Position numbers and translations under genes: made by a program. A DNA stretch of 7,048 nucleotides from Rhodospirillaceae bacterium (GTDB taxonomy: Bacteria; Pseudomonadota; Alphaproteobacteria; UBA8366), in the NCBI GenBank assembly GCA_002722095.1, contig PBKG01000006.1, forward strand, positions 895,830-902,877, given 5' to 3'. The notes below the pieces were generated by a model, which did not search any database, was not told the DNA's origin, and worked only from the letters and a program-made list of their open reading frames with translations. Positions 1-6,120 of this stretch are shown piece by piece. Within the stretch, counting starts at the first letter, position 1. The number at the start of each line of letters is the position of its first letter.

Positions 1-1
1 C

Positions 2-2152
2 GAGGTCTGCTCCCTCTATGTGCTGCGGGGGGCAGGTCCGCTTATTCTCTATGGCACGGAGGGCCTTCGCAAGGATGCGATTTTTCGGACGCGGCTTGCA
101 GTCGGTGAAGGGTTGATCGGCACCATTGCCGAACGCGCCCGCGCATTGGCTTTGGCCGATGCGCAAAATCACCCGAAGTTCGCCTTCCGCCCCGAGACCG
201 GCGAAGAAATCTTCCAATCGCTGTTGGGTGTGCCGGTCCTACGCAATGGCCGGGTGCAAGGTGTCCTCGCGATTCAGACCCAACTTGCGCGCGACTTCAC
301 CGAAGAAGAGGTGGAGACGCTGGAGACAGTGGCGATGGTTCTGGCGGAAATGATTGCCGCCAGCGATTTGCCGGAACCTGCCGCAACAGACGATGGGGAA
401 GAAATCACCGCAGTCTTTGAAAATCGGCCGGAGATTCTTAGCGGATCGCGCCTCAATGATGGCATCGCGGCGGGCCATGCAGTGCTGCATGGCCGGGGTG
501 CGGCGATCAATCAAACCGTGGCCGAGGATATTGCGCTGGAAGAGGATCGGCTGACAGAAGCGGTTGCGGCGATGCAAAGTTCACTCGACACAATGCTCGA
601 AGATACGCGGCGACGCTTCGGCACCGGTGAGCACCTTGAAGTGCTGGATGCCTATCGCATGTTCGCGGACGACAGGGGCTGGCTTCGCCGTATTCGTGAG
701 GCAGTGCAAAGCGGCCTGACGGCAGAGGCAGCTGTTGCCAAGGTCCAAAACGATTCCCGAACCCGGTTGGTATCGGCCGCTAACCCGTATCTTCGCGAAC
801 GCCTTATGGATCTCGACGATCTGGCCTATCGCCTGTTGCAACATTTGGCCGGGGAGAATGGCCGCGGCACGCGCAATATCCCGGAAGATGCAATCCTCGT
901 GGCGCGCTCGATTGGTCCCGCCGAGTTGTTGGACTACGACCAGGCTCGATTGAGGGGACTGATAGTCGATGAAGGTTCGGCAACCTCTCATGCAGCGATC
1001 GTTGCTAAGGCGCTTGAAATTCCAATGATCGGTAATGTCCAGGGTGCGATCGGCAAGATCGAAAGTAACGACCGCCTGTTGCTAGACGGAGATAGAGGGC
1101 AGGTACATGTCCAACCCGGTGAGGAGGTCTGGAACAGTTTCACTGAAGCGGTGGATAGCCGAGCTCAACGGCGAGCCGAATTTGTCGCTAGTCGTGATCT
1201 CGAAGCGATAACCAAAGATGGTGTCGAAATTGAACTGCACATTAATGTCGGTTTGCCGATGGAGCTTCGCAGTTTGGACGAAGCTGGCGCCGACGGCGTT
1301 GGCCTATGTCGGACCGAAATACCATTTATGGTTAGCCCAACGTTTCCGCGTATGGACGCGCAGACTCGAATGTATCGAGAATATTTCGACGCCGCGGGCG
1401 GCAAACCCGTCGTCTTTCGTACGCTTGATATCGGTGGCGATAAATTGTTGCCCTATTTTCGCCCGAGCGAGGACGACAATCCGGCGATGGGTTGGCGCGC
1501 TTTGCGAATAGCGCTTGATCGCCCGGCATTGCTGCGCCTTCAAATACGCGCGTTGATACGCGCGGCTGCTGGGCGCGAGTTGCGGATTATGTTCCCGATG
1601 GTATCAGAAGTTTCGGAACTGGATCGCGCCCGGGCTCTACTCGATCAGGAAATCGACCGTGCCGAAAGTAACGGGGAAACATTACCCGAATCGACCAAGG
1701 TCGGCTGCATGCTGGAAATCCCGGCACTGGCGTTTCAATTGCCGCAATTGCTATCTAAGATAGATTTTTTGTCTGTGGGCTCTAATGATTTGGCGCAATT
1801 TTTGTTTGCTAGCGACCGGAACAATCCACGAGTTGCAGACCGGTACGATGTGTTGTCACCGGCAATGTTGCAGTTCCTGCATTCGGTACGGGAATCTGCC
1901 AATACCGCAAAGGTTTCCGTCAGCCTTTGCGGTGAAATGGCCGGTACGCCAGTGGAGGCTATGGCATTGATTGCACTGGGTTATCGGTCATTATCTATGC
2001 CCCCTGGCTCGATCGGTGCGGCACGGGTAATGTTGCGCGCCTTGGATCAGGGCGCCTTGGAAAAACAACTCGTGCCGATGTTGGCATCCTCGGAACATAG
2101 TCTGCGCGAGCATCTTGAGGAATTCGCCAAGAAGCACCAAATTCCGATTTAA
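2..2152 (+). CDS. ptsP: PTS enzyme I-Ntr (phosphoenolpyruvate-protein phosphotransferase PtsP), 5'-partial
   Basis: First enzyme of the nitrogen-related phosphotransferase system. In this family it autophosphorylates on histidine with PEP and passes the phosphate to NPr (PtsO) in the cytoplasm; this is a regulatory relay, not sugar uptake. The frame is open from base 2, so the ATG at 20 is internal; 716 residues are visible and about 35-40 N-terminal ones are probably lost, judging from a usual length near 750. Counting from base 2: GAF sensor domain about 1-123, enzyme I N-terminal domain about 140-265, phosphohistidine swivel domain with SATSHAAI and the active-site His at about 330, then the PEP-binding barrel. 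Barrel residues visible are GLCRTEIPFM (Arg437), RTLDIGGDK (Arg473), LEIP (Glu572), GSNDL (Asp596), ASDR (Arg606) and CGEMAG (catalytic Cys643). All core catalytic residues are present, so it should be active. The GAF domain separates it from sugar-type PtsI; in studied alphaproteobacteria it senses nitrogen status. lysC often lies upstream in alphas but is outside this window. Confidence 0.95.
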   Translation, partial: EVCSLYVLRGAGPLILYGTEGLRKDAIFRTRLAVGEGLIGTIAERARALALADAQNHPKFAFRPETGEEIFQSLLGVPVLRNGRVQGVLAIQTQLARDFTEEEVETLETVAMVLAEMIAASDLPEPAATDDGEEITAVFENRPEILSGSRLNDGIAAGHAVLHGRGAAINQTVAEDIALEEDRLTEAVAAMQSSLDTMLEDTRRRFGTGEHLEVLDAYRMFADDRGWLRRIREAVQSGLTAEAAVAKVQNDSRTRLVSAANPYLRERLMDLDDLAYRLLQHLAGENGRGTRNIPEDAILVARSIGPAELLDYDQARLRGLIVDEGSATSHAAIVAKALEIPMIGNVQGAIGKIESNDRLLLDGDRGQVHVQPGEEVWNSFTEAVDSRAQRRAEFVASRDLEAITKDGVEIELHINVGLPMELRSLDEAGADGVGLCRTEIPFMVSPTFPRMDAQTRMYREYFDAAGGKPVVFRTLDIGGDKLLPYFRPSEDDNPAMGWRALRIALDRPALLRLQIRALIRAAAGRELRIMFPMVSEVSELDRARALLDQEIDRAESNGETLPESTKVGCMLEIPALAFQLPQLLSKIDFLSVGSNDLAQFLFASDRNNPRVADRYDVLSPAMLQFLHSVRESANTAKVSVSLCGEMAGTPVEAMALIALGYRSLSMPPGSIGAARVMLRALDQGALEKQLVPMLASSEHSLREHLEEFAKKHQIPI

Positions 2153-2278
2153 CGACTCTTAGTGTTTGGAGAATATCGCCATCCGATTTATGGTTGGTGG
2201 TAACAACAACAATCCGATGGGATCCTACTGCGACTACTCTGCACAGGACCCACGCCACGCTAGAGAGAGCACCGACGC

Positions 2279-3469
2279 ATGGCGGAAGGCCACTGGAAAT
2301 TGGGCCGTAATAGACAACGCGGCCTGTCGGAATCAGCGGAAGCTGCAGCCGCAGCTGCCGAGCAGGTGATTGCGGTCGGTGAGATATTGCGACGGCAACG
2401 CGAGGAACGTGGCCTTGATCTGCGCCACGTCTCGGAAAGCCTGCATATCCGTTATCCCTATTTGCAGGCGATCGAGAACAGTTTGATCGACGAATTGCCT
2501 GGCCCGACCTATGCGCTCGGTTTCGTCAAAGCCTATGCGGAACATTTGGGCCTCGATAGCGACACAGTGGTCGAACGCTTCAAGGCTGAACAGCGGGGCC
2601 TCAGTTCCACAACGCAATTAGTATTTCCCTCGCCTCTGCCCGAAGGCAAAGTGCCGAGTGTGGCGGTACTGGTTGTCGCCGCGATGCTTGCGGTCGCCGC
2701 TTATTCGGGCTGGATGTATTTCTCAGACAGTGGCGAGCAGGTCGCTGAAGTTGTGCCGCCCTTACCCGAAAAGGTGCGCGAAATTGCCGAGCAGAATAAA
2801 GTCGTGCCGCCGCCGGCTGCTGAACCGGTGCATAACGAACAGGTTGCGGCGAAAGCTGCCGAGCCGCCGGCGCCGATTGAAACTACAATTGATACGGAAA
2901 CCGAGCCTCCGGTCGAACAGGGTAGTGCAGATACAGACACGCCGGCGACCGATGCCGCTGTTGAGCCGCAAACGGCCGACACCGCCCCGACAGAAATTGC
3001 GTCGGCGCCGCCAGCAACTTCACTCGAGCCTGAGCAGTCGGTTGCCACGGAAACCCCGGCCGAGGCACCGAAAGCCGAAACCGCACCCAGATCTGCGGTT
3101 ATTCAGGAGCGCGAACCGGTAGTTTACGGTGACGAGGCCGGCGGTGGCCGTATTGTTATGCGAGCTATCGGTGCGACCTGGGTTGAAATTCGGGACGAAG
3201 ACAAAAACGAAGTGCTGCTGACACGAGTGCTTTACACTGGCGATCAATATTACATGCCCGACCGGGAGGGTCTGGTACTGCTGACCGGTAATGCGGGTGG
3301 CATTGAAATTTCCGTCGACGGCGAGAAAGTGCCAGCGATTGGGCCTAAAGGCGCGGTACGGCGGAATGTGCTTCTCGATCCGGTGGCTTTGAAAGCGGGC
3401 AAAGCGGTGCAGGATTTGCCAGCAGAATCGCAGCAGCAATCCGACGCCACCGTCAAACCGACGCAATAG
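2279..3469 (+). CDS. rodZ: RodZ-like helix-turn-helix membrane protein with DUF4115 domain
   Basis: Probable bitopic inner-membrane protein of the RodZ family, which links MreB filaments to the wall-elongation machinery. The 396 residues show an Ala-rich head (1-30), a RodZ-type helix-turn-helix about 33-102 (VGEILRRQREERGLDLRHVS, then PGPTYALGFVKAYAEHLGL), one membrane helix about 126-148 (SVAVLVVAAMLAVAAYSGW), a Pro/Ala/Glu/Thr-rich linker about 150-285, and a C-terminal DUF4115 beta domain about 290-366 (RIVMRAIGATWVEIRD, then GLVLLTGNAGGIEISVDG). The cytoplasm-in, periplasm-out orientation is inferred from the family. The ATG at 2279 follows a purine stretch GAGAGAG at 2263-2269 with 9 bases of spacing; an in-frame GTG at 2366 lies right at the conserved domain and is an alternative start, since the first 29 residues look unconserved. 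The linker is low complexity and probably disordered. The gene sits before hisS, as rodZ does in E. coli, but ispG is not between them. The architecture is clear; the MreB role is inferred. Confidence 0.85.
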   Translation: MAEGHWKLGRNRQRGLSESAEAAAAAAEQVIAVGEILRRQREERGLDLRHVSESLHIRYPYLQAIENSLIDELPGPTYALGFVKAYAEHLGLDSDTVVERFKAEQRGLSSTTQLVFPSPLPEGKVPSVAVLVVAAMLAVAAYSGWMYFSDSGEQVAEVVPPLPEKVREIAEQNKVVPPPAAEPVHNEQVAAKAAEPPAPIETTIDTETEPPVEQGSADTDTPATDAAVEPQTADTAPTEIASAPPATSLEPEQSVATETPAEAPKAETAPRSAVIQEREPVVYGDEAGGGRIVMRAIGATWVEIRDEDKNEVLLTRVLYTGDQYYMPDREGLVLLTGNAGGIEISVDGEKVPAIGPKGAVRRNVLLDPVALKAGKAVQDLPAESQQQSDATVKPTQ

Positions 3470-3482
3470 AGTGGTTTGCCCG

Positions 3483-3498
3483 ATCAGGTTCGCTTGAT
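3483..3498 (+). other. Small UUCG-loop hairpin after rodZ
   Basis: ATCAGG and CTTGAT form a 6-pair stem (one G-U pair) around the loop TTCG, beginning 14 bases after the rodZ stop codon. Flanking GCC (3478-3480) and GGC (3503-3505) could pair further across an internal loop. There is no run of T after it, so it is not a convincing intrinsic terminator; it could be a weak attenuator, a 3'-end stabiliser or chance. Confidence 0.25.
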
Positions 3499-3544
3499 AT
3501 TTGGCATTGAGACAGGCACAGTCCCGCCCTTCGTCCTACTATGA

Positions 3545-3563
3545 CAATCATAACTGTTGATTG
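3545..3563 (+). other. Short inverted repeat directly before hisS start
   Basis: CAATCA (3545-3550) and TGATTG (3558-3563) are perfect reverse complements around a 7-base spacer, ending 4 bases before the hisS ATG at 3568. The dyad occupies the place where a ribosome binding site would be, and no Shine-Dalgarno sequence is visible. It could be an operator half-site pair or a weak start-site hairpin; with 6 A/T-rich pairs chance is a real alternative. Confidence 0.2.
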
Positions 3564-3567
3564 AACG

Positions 3568-4812
3568 ATGGCCCGTTTACAGCCCGTTCGGGGCACCCAT
3601 GATCTACTCCCGGAGGATATGCGCCGGCATCGCTATGTCATCGAGATGGCGCGGGAGGCTGTGCGGCTATACGGATTCGACGAAATCGCGACCCCGATTT
3701 TCGAGTTTACCCAGGTCTTTGCGCGCACGTTGGGCGATACGTCCGATATTGTCACCAAGGAAATGTATAGTTTCGAGGATCGCAATGGCGACCAACTGAC
3801 CCTCCGTCCGGAAAACACCGCCGGCGTGGCGCGTTGCTTTATTTCCGAAGGTTTGGCGCAGCAGGCGCCATTGAAATATTTTTATGCGGGCCCGATGTTC
3901 CGGCGCGAACGTCCGCAAAAGGGACGGCTTCGGCAATTCCATCAGATCGGCATTGAATTGATCGGTGTCGCCTCGCCCGCAGCCGATGTGGATGTAATTG
4001 CTGCGGGTCACCGAGTGCTGTCATCGCTTGGTCTCGAAGACAAAGTGACGTTGGAACTAAACACGCTCGGCGATGCAGAAAGTCGCGAGGCCTATCGTGA
4101 CGCCCTGGTTGCCTATTTGACGCCTCACCGAGCCGCTCTGTCTGCGGACAGCCGCGACCGTCTCGAACGCAATCCGCTACGCATTTTGGATTCCAAGGAC
4201 GATGCGGATAAGGAGATCGTTGCGGAAGCCCCAGATTTTTCCGATTATTTGAATGAAGACAGTCGAACCTTCTTCGCCGGTGTCGAAGAGGGATTATCGA
4301 GGATTGGGATTGGCTATGAGCTGAATCCACGTTTGGTACGTGGGCTCGACTATTACGGCCATACTGCTTTTGAATTCACCACCGATGCACTCGGGGCACA
4401 GGGAACCGTGTTGGCAGGCGGCCGCTATGACGGGCTAATAAAGCTGATGGGCGGGCCGTCAACGCCAGGCGTCGGGTGGGCAGCCGGCGTCGAACGTTTG
4501 GCTATGCTGATAGATGCTGAATCCGATTCGGGGGCGGTTCTCGCAATCGTACCCATGGGCGCCGCCGCGACGGAGGAAGCGCACAAGTTGGCCGAAGGGC
4601 TCCGCAATAGCGGATACGCGGTCGATGTGGGTTACTCGGGCAACCTTAGCCGTCGCATGAAACGGGCCGACCGTATCGGTGCGTCAGCGGCGCTGATACT
4701 GGGCGATGACGAATTGGCCCGCAACGTGGTGCAAGTGCGCGATATGAAAACGGGCGAGCAGTCGGAAATCGCGCTCGACGACGTGACGGCCGGTCTCGCC
4801 CAATATCGTTAG
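3568..4812 (+). CDS. hisS: Histidine-tRNA ligase (HisRS)
   Basis: Cytoplasmic class II aminoacyl-tRNA synthetase that charges tRNA-His with histidine using ATP. The 414 residues are a full-length bacterial HisRS. Visible: the N-terminal VRGTHDLLPED (7-17), motif 1 region about 35-47, RPENTAGVAR (80-89), motif 2 FRRERPQKGRLRQFHQ (111-126), the histidine-specific signatures RGLDYYGHTAFEF (258-270) and AGGRYDGL (283-290), motif 3 GVGWAAGVERL (301-311), then the HGTP anticodon-binding domain about 323-412 (AIVPMG, LILGDDELA). No active-site residue appears to be missing. The motif 2 loop is of the ordinary bacterial type, unlike the diverged HisRS of the alphaproteobacterial group that lost the extra G-1 of tRNA-His, so tRNA recognition here is probably standard. 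The ATG at 3568 fits the family start; no good Shine-Dalgarno sequence precedes it. The next gene starts 10 bases after the stop, so hisS probably heads a hisS-hemA-prfA transcription unit. Confidence 0.97.
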   Translation: MARLQPVRGTHDLLPEDMRRHRYVIEMAREAVRLYGFDEIATPIFEFTQVFARTLGDTSDIVTKEMYSFEDRNGDQLTLRPENTAGVARCFISEGLAQQAPLKYFYAGPMFRRERPQKGRLRQFHQIGIELIGVASPAADVDVIAAGHRVLSSLGLEDKVTLELNTLGDAESREAYRDALVAYLTPHRAALSADSRDRLERNPLRILDSKDDADKEIVAEAPDFSDYLNEDSRTFFAGVEEGLSRIGIGYELNPRLVRGLDYYGHTAFEFTTDALGAQGTVLAGGRYDGLIKLMGGPSTPGVGWAAGVERLAMLIDAESDSGAVLAIVPMGAAATEEAHKLAEGLRNSGYAVDVGYSGNLSRRMKRADRIGASAALILGDDELARNVVQVRDMKTGEQSEIALDDVTAGLAQYR

Positions 4813-4822
4813 CGAGCACCCG

Positions 4823-6115
4823 ATGGTTTGGGTTTTAAACAAGCAAATTGCCGTATTAGGCGCCAATCACCGCTCCAGTGGTGCCGCGCTACGTGATCGC
4901 TTGTTCGTAACAGAGGCGATGTTACCGGAGGTGACGGAGCGATTGCGCAGCGTCGGCATTGAGAATTTCACGCTGATGTCCACCTGCGATCGGGTCGAAC
5001 TGCAGGTGGCGACGCCGACCCCTGACAATGCGTTTGCCGCCATCCGTGCACTTTTTTCCGATCTGGCTTCTTTGCCAATGGCTGACATCGAAGCGGCGAC
5101 ATATGCGCTCGCGGATGACGAGGCGGTTCGTCATATTTTCGCTGTCGCCGCGTCCCTGGATAGTCAGATGGTAGGTGAGCCCCAGGTGTTGGGTCAGTTC
5201 AAGGCGGCATACCGTGAGGCCGAGCGCGCCGGCAGACTTGATGGCCAGCTGACCAGGACATTGCAGCACGCATTTCGGGTCGCCAAACGGGTGCGCGGGG
5301 AGACCGAAATCGCCAAAGGTGTGGTCTCGATCGCATCGGCCGCCGTGACCGCCGCTCGCAATCTGCACGGCGACCTTGCGGACAGGCATACGCTGGTGTT
5401 CGGGCTCGGCGATATGGGCGAGTTAATTTGCAGTCAATTGGCTGCCGCGGGTCTTAAGTCGATTGCGCTTGCAGCCCGACCTCGTCGCAGCGAAACCGTG
5501 GCCCGCAGCCGGGGTTATGGATTTGAGCCGATGAAGTCGCTTCCGGCGGCCTTGGCCCGGGCGGACATTCTGATTCTGGCTGCCGGGAGCGGGCGCATAG
5601 AAATCGAACCCCAGCAGTTGTCCGATGCTTTGAGGGAGCGCCGGCGTAGGCCGATCCTGGTTGTCGATACAGGCGTGCCGGCGGAAGTCGATCGCCGCGC
5701 GGAGGAGCTCGACGATATTTATCTTTACGGGCTCGAGGATCTGGAACAAGTGGCTTTGCAGGGTCGGTCGCGCCGCGAAGAACTGTCGGACGAAGCGTGG
5801 CGGATTATCGACGACGAAGTGGTGCTGTGGCGGCAAGATACGGGAGTGCGCGAGGCGGCCCCTTTGGTGAGTGGCCTTAAATCTCATTTCGAGGAAGTTC
5901 GGGCAGATGTTCTAGCCGAGATGCCTGGTATCTCGGCTGAAGAAGCCACCCGTCGGTTGATAAACCGGCTGCTGCACGGGCCCATGGAGACGATGCGGCA
6001 AGATTTGACTTCGCGCGCCGAAGACCGCGATAAAGCGCTGCAGGAAATCGAGCAGGCGGTCGCAAAACTGTTTTATCGGTCCGGTCCAACCGAAACAGAC
6101 CAAGAAGAGGAATAG
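4823..6115 (+). CDS. hemA: Glutamyl-tRNA reductase (C5-pathway HemA), somewhat divergent
   Basis: Reduces the glutamyl group of Glu-tRNA-Glu to glutamate-1-semialdehyde with NADPH, the first committed step of C5 tetrapyrrole (haem) synthesis; HemL would complete ALA formation. The 430 residues carry three domains in family order. Catalytic domain about 1-155: VLGANHR (11-17), STCDR (53-57) with the nucleophile Cys55, VRHIF with His104, and [14 protein letters not shown] (112-125). NADPH domain about 165-305: [10 protein letters not shown] (154-163), VSIASAAV (168-175), Rossmann loop GLGDMG (194-199), [11 protein letters not shown] (280-290), [11 protein letters not shown] (300-310). Helical dimerisation domain about 320-415: [17 protein letters not shown] (377-393). 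It departs from family consensus at STCNR (here STCDR), NRT after the Rossmann fold (AARP) and the SST segment (AAGSG). It is not ALA synthase, a PLP enzyme of unrelated fold. The ATG at 4823 is 10 bases after hisS with no clear Shine-Dalgarno, suggesting coupling; prfA follows 5 bases after the stop. GluTR is unexpected in an alphaproteobacterium. Confidence 0.93.
   Translation: MVWVLNKQIAVLGANHRSSGAALRDRLFVTEAMLPEVTERLRSVGIENFTLMSTCDRVELQVATPTPDNAFAAIRALFSDLASLPMADIEAATYALADDEAVRHIFAVAASLDSQMVGEPQVLGQFKAAYREAERAGRLDGQLTRTLQHAFRVAKRVRGETEIAKGVVSIASAAVTAARNLHGDLADRHTLVFGLGDMGELICSQLAAAGLKSIALAARPRRSETVARSRGYGFEPMKSLPAALARADILILAAGSGRIEIEPQQLSDALRERRRRPILVVDTGVPAEVDRRAEELDDIYLYGLEDLEQVALQGRSRREELSDEAWRIIDDEVVLWRQDTGVREAAPLVSGLKSHFEEVRADVLAEMPGISAEEATRRLINRLLHGPMETMRQDLTSRAEDRDKALQEIEQAVAKLFYRSGPTETDQEEE
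6107..6111 (+). promoter_or_regulatory. Shine-Dalgarno site of prfA inside the end of hemA
   Basis: GAGGA within the purine run AAGAAGAGGAA lies 9 bases before the prfA ATG at 6121 and within the last codons of hemA. It is the clearest ribosome binding site in the window, supports the chosen prfA start, and fits translational coupling of prfA to hemA. Confidence 0.6.
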
Positions 6116-6120
6116 ATTCG

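Noticed and set aside
2166..2194. Promoter-like TTGGAG - 17 bases - TATGGT upstream of rodZ
   Set aside because: Each hexamer matches the sigma-70 consensus at only 4 of 6 positions; such matches are frequent by chance, so it is not annotated.
2191..2210. Hairpin from GTTGGTGGT against AACAACAAC
   Set aside because: Mismatches in the middle of the stem and no room for a loop; it is a simple-sequence stretch, not a stable structure.
2166..2369. Possible 67-residue small gene on the + strand starting at TTG 2166
   Set aside because: It overlaps the first 91 bases of the RodZ-like gene in another frame, starts with TTG without a ribosome binding site, and the product has no recognisable or gene-like composition.
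2701..3048. Long minus-strand open frame encoding a Gly/Ser/Ala-rich 115-residue product
   Set aside because: It is the antisense shadow of the biased Pro/Ala/Glu/Thr linker of the RodZ-like gene, and lacks domain features.
3494..3554. Promoter before hisS (TTGATA 3494, TTGAGA 3507; TACTAT 3537, CATAAC 3549)
   Set aside because: Good -35-like hexamers exist but none is 16-18 bases from an acceptable -10 element.
3839..4330. Minus-strand open frame of 163 codons inside hisS
   Set aside because: It lies wholly opposite a conserved hisS coding region; the product is His/Arg/Pro-rich with no recognisable motif, as expected of an antisense shadow.
5423..5887. Minus-strand open frame of 154 codons inside hemA
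   Set aside because: Antisense to the conserved NADPH domain of GluTR, with no independent start signals or motifs.
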